In this document: positions 54,464-63,539 of the stretch, piece by piece | Layout of the letters: the number at the start of each line of letters is the position of its first letter | How positions within the stretch are numbered: the first letter of the stretch is position 1 | Source: Lysobacteraceae bacterium PS02065 | GTDB taxonomy: Bacteria; Pseudomonadota; Gammaproteobacteria; Xanthomonadales; Rhodanobacteraceae | Reading direction: 5' to 3' | Length of the DNA stretch: 64,000 bases | Assembly (NCBI GenBank): GCA_029959555.1 | Contig: JASCPI010000023.1 | Span: 1-64,000, forward strand | The notes under the pieces: generated by a model | The model's input: the letters and a program-made list of their open reading frames with translations, nothing else | What the model was told of the DNA's origin: nothing | Databases searched by the model: none | Translations under genes and position numbers: made by a program

Positions 54464-54757
54464 ATGTTCCACGCCTATTTCCGCCCTCGCCTGCGCCACC
54501 CGCTGGCCCGCCTCGTCGGCGGCATCCTCGGCCTGCTCGTGGTCGCTGCGCTGTTCGCGCTCGGCGTGTTCGCGATCGCCGCGCTGGTGGTCGGTGCCGT
54601 GGTGCTCATGATCGTCAACGCGTTCCGCAAGCCGCGCGTCGGTCCGTCGGCGTCGCCGCAGGGCAAGCCCGAGGCGCCACGCGAGGCGCGCATGGAGGCG
54701 ATCGACGGCGAGTTCACCGTGATCTCGCACGAGCCGACCTCGCAGACGCGCCGCTGA
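54464..54757 (+). CDS. Small membrane protein
   Basis: The product has 97 residues: two closely spaced hydrophobic segments (LVGGILGLLVVAALFALGVF and IAALVVGAVVLMIVNAF) and a charged C-terminal tail with EAIDGEFTVI. It resembles short uncharacterised xanthomonad inner-membrane proteins. No clear operon partner; the DMT permease gene begins 115 bases downstream, after a CACCGC/GCGGTG hairpin (about 54774-54792). Confidence 0.7.
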   Translation: MFHAYFRPRLRHPLARLVGGILGLLVVAALFALGVFAIAALVVGAVVLMIVNAFRKPRVGPSASPQGKPEAPREARMEAIDGEFTVISHEPTSQTRR

Positions 54758-54872
54758 TTCCCTTCGGTGGACCCACCGCTTCAGGCGGTGGTGGATCTGC
54801 CCGCTCCACGCCCCACCCTTCACGCTTCCGTTTCCGGGCGTCCCGCGACGCCCTCCTGCCCGGTCGATCCCG

Positions 54873-55787
54873 ATGAACCGCCTTTCCGGTGCGCACGGCG
54901 CACCGTCCGAGCCCTCGCGCCATGCCCGTGTGCTCGTCCCGCTCGCCCTGCTCGCGCTCTACCTGATCTGGGGATCGACCTATCTCGCGATCCGCATCGC
55001 GCTCGAGAGCTGGCCGCCATTCCTCATGGCGGCGCTGCGCTTCCTCGTGGCCGGCGCGGTGCTGTATGCGTTCCTGCGCTGGCGTGGCATGGCCGCGCCG
55101 ACGCGCGCGCAGTGGGTCAACGCGACGATCACGGGCACGTTGCTGCTCGGCCTCGGCAACGGCCTCGTCTGCTATGCCGAGCAATCGGTGTCGTCGGGTC
55201 TCGCGGCGGTCGCGGTCGCCTGCATGCCGTTGTTCGCAGCGGTGTTCGGCGGCCTCTACGGGCAATGGCCGCGGCGCATCGAGTGGATCGGCCTCGTCGT
55301 CGGCTTCGGCGGCGTCGTGCTGCTCAACCTCGGCTCGGGCATGAGCGGCTCGCCGCTCGGCGCGATCGCGCTGACCACGGCGGCGATCGCGTGGGCCTTC
55401 GGCTCGGTGTGGAGCCGCCGCCGCGACATGCCGCCCGCGGCGATGAATACGGCCGCGCAGATGCTCGGCGGCAGCGTGGCGCTCGTCATCGCGACGCTGG
55501 CGACCGGCGAGCGCTTCCCGACCGCGCCGACGCCTGCGGCCTGGTTCGCGCTCGGCTACCTCGCCGTGTTCGGCTCGATCATCGCGTTCACCGCGTACCT
55601 CTACCTGCTCAACACGGTGCGACCGCTGCTCGCGACGAGCTACGCCTACGTCAACCCGCCGGTCGCGGTGCTGCTGGGTGCACTCGTCGCCGGCGAGACC
55701 GTGCACGTCTCGGACATCGTCGCGATGGCCGTGATCCTTGCAGGCGTCGCGCTGATCACGCTGACGCGCAGCCGCGCGAAGGCCTGA
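54873..55787 (+). CDS. DMT-superfamily permease (EamA, YedA-like)
   Basis: A ten-helix inner-membrane transporter of 304 residues with two EamA repeats. Signatures: LYLIWGSTYLAIRIALESWP at the first helix, FLMAALRFLVAGAVL, SGLAAVAVACMPLFAAVFG, and in the second repeat AFGSVWSRR, LLNTVRPLLATSYAYVNPPV and LAGVALI. This is the YedA branch of drug/metabolite exporters. Substrate unknown. Confidence 0.9.
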   Translation: MNRLSGAHGAPSEPSRHARVLVPLALLALYLIWGSTYLAIRIALESWPPFLMAALRFLVAGAVLYAFLRWRGMAAPTRAQWVNATITGTLLLGLGNGLVCYAEQSVSSGLAAVAVACMPLFAAVFGGLYGQWPRRIEWIGLVVGFGGVVLLNLGSGMSGSPLGAIALTTAAIAWAFGSVWSRRRDMPPAAMNTAAQMLGGSVALVIATLATGERFPTAPTPAAWFALGYLAVFGSIIAFTAYLYLLNTVRPLLATSYAYVNPPVAVLLGALVAGETVHVSDIVAMAVILAGVALITLTRSRAKA

Positions 55788-55823
55788 GACCTTCGCGCGT
55801 CCGTCCCGCCGGATGCGGTCCAG

Positions 55824-57143
55824 TCAGGATTCGCGCAGCGCCACCGTCACCGGCAGGCTCGCCGCGCGCAGCGCGGGCAGCAGGCCTCCGATGAAGCCGA
55901 TCGCGAGCGCCCACTTGAGGCCCGTCGAGAGCAGTTCCGGCGACACGCGGAACTGGAACACGACCTGGCTGAAGTTGGAGCCGAGCGTCGACACCGTGTA
56001 GTTGTCGAAGATCAGCCACGCGATCGCACCGCCGAGCGCGCCGCCGAGCAGCGCGAGCAGCATCGTCTCGAGCATCACCGACACGATCACGGGCGGCGAG
56101 CGGAAGCCGATCGCGCGCAGCGTCGCGATCTCTCGCGCACGCGTCGCGACCGCCGCGTACATCGTGTTGAGCGCGCCGAAGATCGCACCGATCGCCATGA
56201 TCACCGCGATCGTGATGCCGAAGATGCGGATCACCTTGGACAGGTTCTCCGACTGCGCCGTGTAGTAGTCGAGCGTGGTCTTCGCATCGACCTTGAGGCG
56301 CGGGTCGGTCGCGATGGCCGCCTTGAGGCCGTCGAGGGCTTCGGGCGAGGTCAGGCGCAGCGTCGCCGATTGGTAGCCGCCCGTGCGTCGATACGCGGCG
56401 GCGACCGTGTCGACGTCGCCGAGCAGCTCGGACTCGTGCGCATCGCCCGAGGCGAACACGCCGACGATGGTCCAGTCCTGGTTGTTGAGCGAGATCGTCG
56501 CGCCGGGCTCGAGGCCGGTGAACTGCGCGCGCGCGCCCTTGCCGACGATCATCTCGCGCAGGCCCGGCGTGAACGCACGGCCCTCGACGACCTTGACGTT
56601 CGGGCGCAGCGCCCAGGCCTGCGGACCGATGCCGCGCACCTCGACGTTGGCGTCGGTACCGGTCGATTTCTTCGGCAGGTTGGCGACGACGACGATCTCG
56701 GGCGACAGGATCGGCTTGCCTTCGGCATCGCGCAGGATGCCGGGCAGCTGGGTGAGCAGCGTGACGTCCTCGCGCGTGAGGCCCGAGCTGAGCTCGGCGG
56801 TCGCGCCACCGCGCAGCACGATCGCGGTGTCGGTGTCGCCGGTGCTGCGCAACGTCGCCTGCAGGCCCTCGCCCATCGCGAGCAGCGCGACGAGCACGCC
56901 GACCACGCCGGCGATGCCGACCACGATTACCGACGACGCGCCGAGGCGCTGTCCGACCGTCGACAAGCCGACACGCGTGACCGAGGCGGCCTGGCGCCCG
57001 CTGCGCGTCACCGCCATCCACAGCGCGAGCAGCACGGCAATCGCGATCAGCACGGGCCACGGCAGTACGACCCACAGCACGAGCGAGAGCACGATGAGTG
57101 CGGCGATGCCGAGGCCGCGGAAGAAACCCTTGATGCGTGACAT
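55824..57143 (-). CDS. ABC transporter permease (MacB/FtsX type)
   Basis: The product has 439 residues. After two N-terminal hydrophobic segments it has a FtsX/MacB architecture: segment about 70-95, a large periplasmic MacB-PCD-like domain (about 95-310), and three C-terminal helices beginning IRIFGITIAVIMAIGAIFGA with the ATRAREIATLRAIGF coupling motif. It is the last gene of adaptor-ATPase-permease-permease, each separated by about 10-100 bases. Confidence 0.9.
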   Translation of the reverse strand: MSRIKGFFRGLGIAALIVLSLVLWVVLPWPVLIAIAVLLALWMAVTRSGRQAASVTRVGLSTVGQRLGASSVIVVGIAGVVGVLVALLAMGEGLQATLRSTGDTDTAIVLRGGATAELSSGLTREDVTLLTQLPGILRDAEGKPILSPEIVVVANLPKKSTGTDANVEVRGIGPQAWALRPNVKVVEGRAFTPGLREMIVGKGARAQFTGLEPGATISLNNQDWTIVGVFASGDAHESELLGDVDTVAAAYRRTGGYQSATLRLTSPEALDGLKAAIATDPRLKVDAKTTLDYYTAQSENLSKVIRIFGITIAVIMAIGAIFGALNTMYAAVATRAREIATLRAIGFRSPPVIVSVMLETMLLALLGGALGGAIAWLIFDNYTVSTLGSNFSQVVFQFRVSPELLSTGLKWALAIGFIGGLLPALRAASLPVTVALRES

Positions 57144-57154
57144 GTCGTGTCTCC

Positions 57155-58318
57155 TCAGCGGCCGGCCAGCGCGTCGACGATCTTCAGGCGCATCGCGCGC
57201 AACGCCGGCAGCACACCGACGAGCAAGCCGATGAGCACCATCACGGCGAGCCCCACGCCCCAGGTACGCGCACCGACCGGCGGCAACTGCAGCATGCCGC
57301 CGCTCATCGCCGACAGCGCCGGCAGCAGGATCGCAACGAGGCCGAGGCCGAGCACGCCGCCGAGCACGATCAGCAGCACGGCTTCCGCGAACACGAGCCC
57401 GAGCACGCTGCGGTCCGAGAAGCCCATGGTCTTGAGCGTGGCGAGTTCGGGGATGCGTTCGCGCACGGCCTGCGCCATCGTGTTGCCGGTCAGCAGCAGC
57501 AACGTGAAGAACACCGCGCCCATGATCGCGCTGACCATGAGGCCGATGTCGCCGAGCTGCTTGGCGAACGACAGGTTGAACGCCTGCTCGGTCTGCGTCT
57601 TGGTCTCGTGGTCGGAGTTGGCCGACAACGCATCGATCGCCTTGGCGACGTCGTCGGAGCGGTTCGGATCCTCGACCTGCGTGATCATCCAGCCGACCGT
57701 GCCCGAGCCGTAGCCGTTCGCCTCGTCGAAATAGTCCCAGCGGAACAGCAGCTGCTGCTCCATGCCGCGCAGCTTCTCCTCGCGCACCGAGAACGTGCCG
57801 ACCACGTCGAACGTCCACGTGGTGTCGCCGCTGGCCTTGTTCGGGAAGATCGCGCCGGTCACCACGACCTTGTCGCCGACCTTCCAGCCGAAACGCTTCG
57901 CGAGCGTCTCGCCGAGCAGCGCACCCGTGCGCGTGCGCTCGAACGACTGGCGCGCCTCATCCGACACGACGAGCTCCGGGTAGACCTTGAAGTAGTCGGG
58001 CCCGATGGCGATGTTGAACCCCTGGTTCTTCGGCTCCTTGTAATAGCCGCCGAACCAGTTGGCCCAGGTCACCGTCTTGACGCCCGGCGTGGCCTGCACG
58101 CGCGGGATGAGGCTCTGCGGCAAAGGCTGGATGATCGAGAAGCGCGACGACACGATCATGCGGTCGACGCCGGCCGCTTCGCTGCCCGCCGTGAACGCGA
58201 CGCGCACGCCGTCGAGCAGGCCGAACAGCACGAACGCGGCGAGCACGGAAAGAAGCGTCAGCAGCGTCCGCGTCTTGCGCCGGAACAGCGCAGCCCAGAC
58301 CAGATGGAAGTACTTCAT
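57155..58318 (-). CDS. ABC transporter permease (FtsX/LolE type)
   Basis: The product has 387 residues: one N-terminal helix (LLTLLSVLAAFVLFGLLDGV), a periplasmic domain of about 220 residues (FNIAIGPDYFKVYPEL, VVVTGAIFPNKASGD, TFSVREEKLRG) and three C-terminal helices with RIPELATLKTMGFSDRSV as coupling helix. It forms a heterodimer candidate with the downstream permease. Export of a peptide or lipid is likely; no substrate gene is adjacent. Confidence 0.9.
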   Translation of the reverse strand: MKYFHLVWAALFRRKTRTLLTLLSVLAAFVLFGLLDGVRVAFTAGSEAAGVDRMIVSSRFSIIQPLPQSLIPRVQATPGVKTVTWANWFGGYYKEPKNQGFNIAIGPDYFKVYPELVVSDEARQSFERTRTGALLGETLAKRFGWKVGDKVVVTGAIFPNKASGDTTWTFDVVGTFSVREEKLRGMEQQLLFRWDYFDEANGYGSGTVGWMITQVEDPNRSDDVAKAIDALSANSDHETKTQTEQAFNLSFAKQLGDIGLMVSAIMGAVFFTLLLLTGNTMAQAVRERIPELATLKTMGFSDRSVLGLVFAEAVLLIVLGGVLGLGLVAILLPALSAMSGGMLQLPPVGARTWGVGLAVMVLIGLLVGVLPALRAMRLKIVDALAGR

Positions 58319-58329
58319 GGCGAGTCTCC

Positions 58330-59016
58330 TCAGGCCGCGGCCTGGCCGACCAGCGTGCCCTTGTCGAGATGCAGCGTGTGCGTCGCGTACTCGGCGGCCT
58401 TGGGATCGTGCGTGACCATGATGATGGTCTTGCCGTGCTCGCGGTTGAGCTGCTGCAGCAGGCCGAGCACGTCCTCGGCGGACTGGCGGTCGAGGTCGCC
58501 GGTCGGCTCGTCGCAGACCAGCAGGGTCGGATCCGAAACGATCGCGCGCGCGATCGCGACACGCTGCTGCTGGCCGCCCGAGAGTTCATTCGGCTTGTGG
58601 CCGGAGCGGTCGGCGAGACCGACGAGCTGCAGCGCGATCGCCGCGTTGCGCTTGCGCTGCGCGGCCGACAGGCGCGTCAGCAGCAGCGGCACCTCGACGT
58701 TCTTCTGCGCGCTGAGCATCGGCAGCAGGTTGTAGAACTGGAAGATGAAACCGACGTTCGACGCGCGCCACTTCGCGAGCGCGCCGCCGCCGAGGCGGTC
58801 GATGCGCTGGCCTTCGACGGTGAGGCTGCCGCCGCTCGGCGAGTCGAGGCCGCCGATGAGGTTGAGCAGCGTGGTCTTGCCCGAGCCGGACGGGCCCATG
58901 AGGGCGAGGAAATCGCCTTTGGCGATGTCGAGGTCGACGCCGTGCAGCACCTCGACCTTCTGCTTGCCGCGCTCGTAGACCTTGCTGACGCCACGGATCT
59001 CGACCAGGTTCGTCAT
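58330..59016 (-). CDS. ABC transporter ATP-binding protein (LolD/MacB type)
   Basis: The product has 228 residues. It has all ATPase motifs: Walker A GPSGSGKTTLLN (about 41), Q-loop in FIFQFYNLLP, signature LSGGQQQRVAIARA, Walker B LLVCDEPTGDLD and switch MVTHD. The start MTNLVEIRGVSK at 59016 is the family norm. It energises the two FtsX-type permeases downstream. Confidence 0.95.
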   Translation of the reverse strand: MTNLVEIRGVSKVYERGKQKVEVLHGVDLDIAKGDFLALMGPSGSGKTTLLNLIGGLDSPSGGSLTVEGQRIDRLGGGALAKWRASNVGFIFQFYNLLPMLSAQKNVEVPLLLTRLSAAQRKRNAAIALQLVGLADRSGHKPNELSGGQQQRVAIARAIVSDPTLLVCDEPTGDLDRQSAEDVLGLLQQLNREHGKTIIMVTHDPKAAEYATHTLHLDKGTLVGQAAA

Positions 59017-59113
59017 CGCTCGTTCCTCGTTGCATGCCCCGCCGCCGCGGAAGGCGCGGCCTGCGGCAAACCCTGCCGGACGCGCGGCGCGCGCCCGGGC
59101 CCCGATCATGCGG

Positions 59114-60358
59114 TCACGGCGCGGGCGCCGCGACCTCCACCTTCGATCCGTCGACGAGCCCGGCCGGCGGCGTGCGCACGACGCGCGCGGCGACCGCGAT
59201 GCCTTCGACGAGACGCAGCTCGCCGTAGGCCTGGCCCGGCGTCACCGCCTTCGCCGACGCACGCGACTCTTCGACCACGAATACGACGCTGCGGCCATCG
59301 CGCTGCACGATCGCGGTCGCCGGCACGAGCACGCCCTTCGGCGGCGGCGCCGGTGTGCCAGCATCGGCCGGCGCGGCCTGCTCCATGAACGACACGCGCG
59401 CGCCCATGTCGGGCAGGATGCGCGCGTCCTTCACGCCGAGGCCGATGCGCACCTTGACCGTCGCCTTGCCACGGTCGGCGGTCGGGATGATCGCGATCAC
59501 GTGCGCGTCGATCGTCCAGTCCGGGTAGGCATCGAGCACGGCCTGCGCGGGCGCGCCGCGGCGCACGCGGTTGATGTAGGACTCGTTGACGTCGACCTCG
59601 ATCTCGAGCGAATCCATGTCGACGATCGTGCCGACGCCGGTGCGCGTGAAGCCGCCGCCGGCCGACAGCGGCGAGACGATCTCGCCGACCTGCGCGGCCT
59701 TGGCGATCACCACGCCCGGGAACGGCGCGCGCACGGTCGTGTAGTCGAGCTGCACCTGCGCACTGCGCAGCTGCGCCTGGGCGAGGTCGACGAAACGCTG
59801 CTGTGCGAGCACCTGCGCGGCCAGCGCGTCGACTTGGGTCGAGGCCGATTCGGCGGCCTGCACCGAGACGAGCTTGCGGCCGACCAGATCCTGCTGGCGC
59901 GTGTGATCGCGGCGCGCCTGCGCGAGCTGGGCCTGGAACTGGCCGACCTGCGCACGAGCCTGCGCGAGCTGCGCCTCGGCCTGGCCGAGCGCGGCGCGCT
60001 GCGCGGTGTCCTCGAGGCGCGCCAGCACCTGGCCGGCCTCGACGCGCTCGCCTTCCTCGATGAGCACCTCCGACAGCGTGCCGGTGATCTGCGCCGAAAC
60101 GGTCGCCTGGCGACGCGCGGTGACGTAGCCGGTCGCCTGCAGCACCGCGGTCGGCGCGCTGCCCTGCGCGGCGGGCGCCGAAGCCGTCGTGGTCTCGACG
60201 ACGAGGCGCGGGTTCGCGGCGAGGAACCACCACGCGGCCGCGCCGGCGGCGATGACGACCGCGATCACGACGGCCACGATCAACGGCGCGCGCGAACCCG
60301 TCTCGGGCGCGCTGCGGTCGATGCGCAGCTGGTTCAGGAGTTCGCGCTTGTCGTCCAT
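59114..60358 (-). CDS. Periplasmic adaptor (MacA/HlyD family)
   Basis: A membrane-fusion protein of 414 residues: N-terminal anchor LIVAVVIAVVIAAGAAAWWF, lipoyl half-motif ATGYVTARRQATVSAQITG, a coiled-coil hairpin rich in Ala/Gln (AQRAALGQAEAQLAQARAQV...), the second lipoyl half VRAPFPGVVIAKAAQVGEIV and a beta-barrel with VRIGLGVKDARILPDMGARV. It links the ABC transporter to an outer-membrane channel. First gene of the export operon. Confidence 0.93.
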   Translation of the reverse strand: MDDKRELLNQLRIDRSAPETGSRAPLIVAVVIAVVIAAGAAAWWFLAANPRLVVETTTASAPAAQGSAPTAVLQATGYVTARRQATVSAQITGTLSEVLIEEGERVEAGQVLARLEDTAQRAALGQAEAQLAQARAQVGQFQAQLAQARRDHTRQQDLVGRKLVSVQAAESASTQVDALAAQVLAQQRFVDLAQAQLRSAQVQLDYTTVRAPFPGVVIAKAAQVGEIVSPLSAGGGFTRTGVGTIVDMDSLEIEVDVNESYINRVRRGAPAQAVLDAYPDWTIDAHVIAIIPTADRGKATVKVRIGLGVKDARILPDMGARVSFMEQAAPADAGTPAPPPKGVLVPATAIVQRDGRSVVFVVEESRASAKAVTPGQAYGELRLVEGIAVAARVVRTPPAGLVDGSKVEVAAPAP

Positions 60359-60466
60359 CGTGTCCCCGTGCTCCGCCCTTCCCCGACGTGGGCGGCGAGT
60401 CTGCCATAGACTGTCGCGGCGACCGAGGTGCCACAAGGCACCACTTTCATGGCGACGAGGTGACGA

Positions 60467-60886
60467 ATGTCAGGTACGCCCCCGGCCGGCTACTCGGGCA
60501 AGCCCGTGTGGCAGAAGCTGGGCCTCGCGCCCGGTGCCTCGCTGCGCCTCGTCGACGCGCCGGCCGACTACGCCACGCTGGTCGGCCTCGACGCGACCGA
60601 TGGCACGTTCGCGGGGACCGGCGAGGCGTTCACGATCGCCCACGTGTTCGTGCGCGAAGCCGCCGTGCTCGCCAGGCACCTGCGTGCTCTCGATGCCGAG
60701 CTGCCCGACACGGGCATGCTGTGGGTATCGTGGCCCAAGCGCAGTGCGCGCGTGCCGACCGACGTCACCGAGGATACGATCCGCAGCCTCGCGCTGCCGC
60801 TCGGCCTCGTCGACGTCAAGGTCTGTGCCGTCGATGCGACGTGGTCGGGCCTCAAGCTCGTGCGGCGTCGCGAACACCGCCGCTGA
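60467..60886 (+). CDS. DUF3052 family protein
   Basis: A cytosolic protein of 139 residues. It matches DUF3052 by GYSGKPVWQKLGLAPGASLR, VFVREAAVLARHLRALDAEL, MLWVSWPKRSARVPTDVTED and GLVDVKVCAVDATWSGLKLV. The function of this family is not established. It is divergent from the ABC export operon and followed after 34 bases by an FAH-family gene. Confidence 0.85.
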   Translation: MSGTPPAGYSGKPVWQKLGLAPGASLRLVDAPADYATLVGLDATDGTFAGTGEAFTIAHVFVREAAVLARHLRALDAELPDTGMLWVSWPKRSARVPTDVTEDTIRSLALPLGLVDVKVCAVDATWSGLKLVRRREHRR

Positions 60887-60920
60887 TCCAACGTCCTCCT
60901 TACCCGCAAGGCTTTTCCCG

Positions 60921-61607
60921 ATGACCTACGCCCTCGCCCCGCATCCGATCCCGAGCATCCCCGTCGCCGGCAGCGACCTGCGCTTCGCCGTGCGCCGCAT
61001 CTACTGCATCGGCCGCAACTACGCCGACCACGCGAAGGAGATGGGCGCGGAAGTCGACCGTTCCGCGCCGATCTTCTTCATGAAACCGGCCGACGCGATC
61101 GTGATCGGCGACGCCGACGTGCCCTACCCGTCGGCGACCAGCGACCTGCACCACGAGGTCGAGATGGTCGTCGCGCTGTCGGGCGGCGGCCGCGACATCC
61201 CGGTCGAGCATGCGCTCGAGCGCGTCTACGGCTACGGCGTCGGCCTCGACCTCACACGCCGTGACCTGCAGGCCGCGGCCAAGAAGAAGGGCGCACCCTG
61301 GGACACGGCCAAGGGCTTCGACCATTCCGCGCCGGTGTCGGCACTGCGCCCGGCCTCGGAGATCGGCCATCCCGACGATGCCGTGCTGTCGCTGCACGTC
61401 AACGGCGAGCTGCGCCAGCAGACGCGCACGTCGGACATGGTGTTCACGGTCGCCGAGGTGATCCACGAGCTGTCGAAGTTCTACGACCTCGCCGCCGGCG
61501 ACCTGATCTTCACGGGCACGCCGGCCGGTGTTGCCGCGCTGCAGCGCGGCGACCGCTTCGAGGCCGAGCTCGAAGGCCTCGCGACGCTGCGCGGCACGAT
61601 CCTCTGA
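60921..61607 (+). CDS. Fumarylacetoacetate hydrolase family protein
   Basis: The product has 228 residues. It has the FAH fold signatures: RRIYCIGRNYADHAKEMG, FFMKPADAIV, the metal ligands in DLHHEVEMVVAL (E-x-E) and GYGVGLDLTRRDLQ, then KGFDHSAPVS and LIFTGTPAGV. It probably hydrolyses a C-C bond in an acylpyruvate (fumarylpyruvate or oxaloacetate-like), but the pathway is not visible here. Confidence 0.93.
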   Translation: MTYALAPHPIPSIPVAGSDLRFAVRRIYCIGRNYADHAKEMGAEVDRSAPIFFMKPADAIVIGDADVPYPSATSDLHHEVEMVVALSGGGRDIPVEHALERVYGYGVGLDLTRRDLQAAAKKKGAPWDTAKGFDHSAPVSALRPASEIGHPDDAVLSLHVNGELRQQTRTSDMVFTVAEVIHELSKFYDLAAGDLIFTGTPAGVAALQRGDRFEAELEGLATLRGTIL

Positions 61608-61688
61608 CGCGCAGACCGATGCGTTGCGTGTAGGCTATCGCCGCGGCGACCGGCACCCCGACCGGTCCACCTCGACGGGAGACTTCCG

Positions 61689-62093
61689 ATGAGCTTCATC
61701 TCCGAGTTCAAGACCTTCGCGATGCGCGGCAACGTCATCGACCTCGCGGTCGGCGTGGTCATCGGCGGCGCGTTCGGCAAGATCGTCTCCTCGCTCGTCG
61801 ACCAGGTCATCATGCCGCCGATCGGCTACCTCATCGGCGGCGTCGACTTCTCGGCCTACAAGCTCGTGCTCGTCGACGCGGGCGCCGACGGCAAGGGCGA
61901 GGTCGCGGTCCAGTACGGCGCGTTCTTCAACACGCTGATCCAGTTCACGATCATCGCGTTCGCGATCTTCCTGCTCATCAAGGTGATCAACCGCGTCGTG
62001 CGCAAGGAAGAAGCCGCACCGGCCGCACCGCCGGCCGACGTGCAGCTGCTCACCGAGATCCGCGACCTGCTCAAGCAGCAACAGGGGCGCTGA
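61689..62093 (+). CDS. mscL: Large-conductance mechanosensitive channel MscL
   Basis: MscL is a pentameric inner-membrane emergency valve opened by membrane tension. The 134-residue protein has [40 protein letters not shown] (pore helix), and the second helix [18 protein letters not shown], followed by the cytosolic bundle helix [20 protein letters not shown] precedes the ATG. Confidence 0.97.
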   Translation: MSFISEFKTFAMRGNVIDLAVGVVIGGAFGKIVSSLVDQVIMPPIGYLIGGVDFSAYKLVLVDAGADGKGEVAVQYGAFFNTLIQFTIIAFAIFLLIKVINRVVRKEEAAPAAPPADVQLLTEIRDLLKQQQGR

Positions 62094-62113
62094 CAGGTAG
62101 AAGACCTGACGCC

Positions 62114-62500
62114 GTGGACTGGATCCCACATGTGTCTCTCGGGCCATTCCTCATCGGCGCCCACATAGCGAGTGCCGATCGCTTCGGGCGTTTCCACGAA
62201 AGCGAAAGTGAACATGACGTTCTGACGGGCCTCGTTTCACACGTCTCGCAGGACGAATGCACTCGCCTTGAGGTTCGCGAAGGGATCATCGAGTCCGTCA
62301 GTTCCGAGCTGGATTTCAGATACGCGGGCGACAACCTGATTGGCAGGACATTCCAGGACGTGGAGGCCATGCTCGGAGAGAAGGCGGACGAAGTCGACCC
62401 GGAAGATTTTTCCGAAGATCCCGTCATCGTGGACTTCAGCCGGCATGGCCTGCAGTTGGTCATCAACCGGGGCATCATCACGTCGGCGACCTGCTACTGA
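62114..62500 (+). CDS. Hypothetical protein
   Basis: The product has 128 residues, GTG start, 20 bases after mscL. It is acidic and has no signal peptide (MDWIPHVSLGPFLIGAHIAS, DDFSED-like VDPEDFSEDPVIVDFSRHG, LQLVINRGIITSATCY). GC at third positions is clearly lower than in its neighbours, which suggests recent acquisition. The look is that of a small immunity-type protein, but no family is recognised and no toxin gene is adjacent. Confidence 0.65.
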   Translation: MDWIPHVSLGPFLIGAHIASADRFGRFHESESEHDVLTGLVSHVSQDECTRLEVREGIIESVSSELDFRYAGDNLIGRTFQDVEAMLGEKADEVDPEDFSEDPVIVDFSRHGLQLVINRGIITSATCY

Positions 62501-62594
62501 ATCGTCACTCGCCTTCGACGATCGTACCGAAGACATGCAGGGCGTTCGGCCTCGCGCGCATCACTCGGCTGGCGAGGATCCGTGGTGCGAAGAA

Positions 62595-62620
62595 CCTCAT
62601 CTCCCGTCGGGGAGATGAGG
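62595..62620. terminator. Hairpin between convergent genes
   Basis: CCTCATCTCCC pairs perfectly with GGGAGATGAGG around GTCG. It lies between the convergent hypothetical and NYN genes and may serve both strands; neither side has a U-tract. Confidence 0.6.
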
Positions 62621-62636
62621 GATGGCCGTCACGGAC

Positions 62637-63386
62637 TCAGCCCTTGCCGGGTCGCCGCTTGCGCTCGCGCGCATAGACCGACTTGGCCGGCCCGGTGCCG
62701 ATCAGGCGCTCCTCGATCTCGAACAGTTTCGTCGCGACGACGAGCTCGCGCAGCTTCGGGAAGCCGTAGCTACGCGGATCGAAATCGGGCATCTGCTTGG
62801 CGATGTAGCTGCCGATCGCACCGAGATTGGCCCAGCCGCCGTCGTCGGAGGCCGCTTCGACCGCCTTGCGCAGCAGCGACGCGAGCTGCCGGTCCTTGCC
62901 GGGCTCGCGGGCCGGCTTCGGCGCATCGGCGGCGTCGTCGGCGCGCGGCAGGAGGATCTCGGTGTAGATGAACTTGTCGCAGGCCTTCACGAACGGCTCG
63001 GGCGTCTTCTTCTCGCCGAAGCCGTAGACGGTCAGGCCCGATTCGCGGATGCGCATGGCCAAGCGCGTGAAGTCGCTGTCGCTCGAGACGATGCAGAAGC
63101 CGTCGAAGCGGTCGCCGTAGAGCAGGTCCATCGCGTCGATGATGAGCGCCGAGTCGGTCGCGTTCTTGCCGGTCGTGTAGCGGAACTGCTGGATCGGCTG
63201 GATCGAGTGCGACAGCAGCACCTCCTTCCAGCCCTTCAGGTGCGGCCCGGTCCAGTCGCCGTAGATGCGCTTGACGCTGGCCACGCCGTACTTGGCGACC
63301 TCGGCGAGCAGGCCGTCGACGATCGCGGGTTGCGCGTTGTCGGCATCGATGAGCACGGCGAGGCGGATGGTCGCGGTCGTGGTCAT
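62637..63386 (-). CDS. NYN-domain (PIN-like RNase) protein with C-terminal OST-HTH/LOTUS domain
   Basis: The product has 249 residues. The N-terminal NYN/PIN-like domain has acidic residues in VLIDADNAQ, TDSALIIDAMDLLYG and SSDSDFTRLA, as in LabA/DUF88 RNases. The C-terminal ~70 residues (RQLASLLRKAVEAASDDGGWA, NLGAIGSYIAKQMPDFDPRS, YGFPKLRELV) match an OST-HTH/LOTUS RNA-binding domain. It probably cuts or binds RNA; the target is unknown. The ATG at 63386 (MTTTATIR) is preferred over an ATG 8 codons upstream. Confidence 0.9.
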   Translation of the reverse strand: MTTTATIRLAVLIDADNAQPAIVDGLLAEVAKYGVASVKRIYGDWTGPHLKGWKEVLLSHSIQPIQQFRYTTGKNATDSALIIDAMDLLYGDRFDGFCIVSSDSDFTRLAMRIRESGLTVYGFGEKKTPEPFVKACDKFIYTEILLPRADDAADAPKPAREPGKDRQLASLLRKAVEAASDDGGWANLGAIGSYIAKQMPDFDPRSYGFPKLRELVVATKLFEIEERLIGTGPAKSVYARERKRRPGKG

Positions 63387-63539
63387 GGTGGTCGGCTCCG
63401 TGGCGGGCACCGAGCATAGCGCAGCGCTTATCCCGCCTCGCGCATAAGCGCATGCACAACGGTTTCTTCACGATCGCGCCGGCATCGCCCAGGATCGACG
63501 CATTCTGGACGCCCAGACGTCCGTTCCCTGGCCCGCCGC

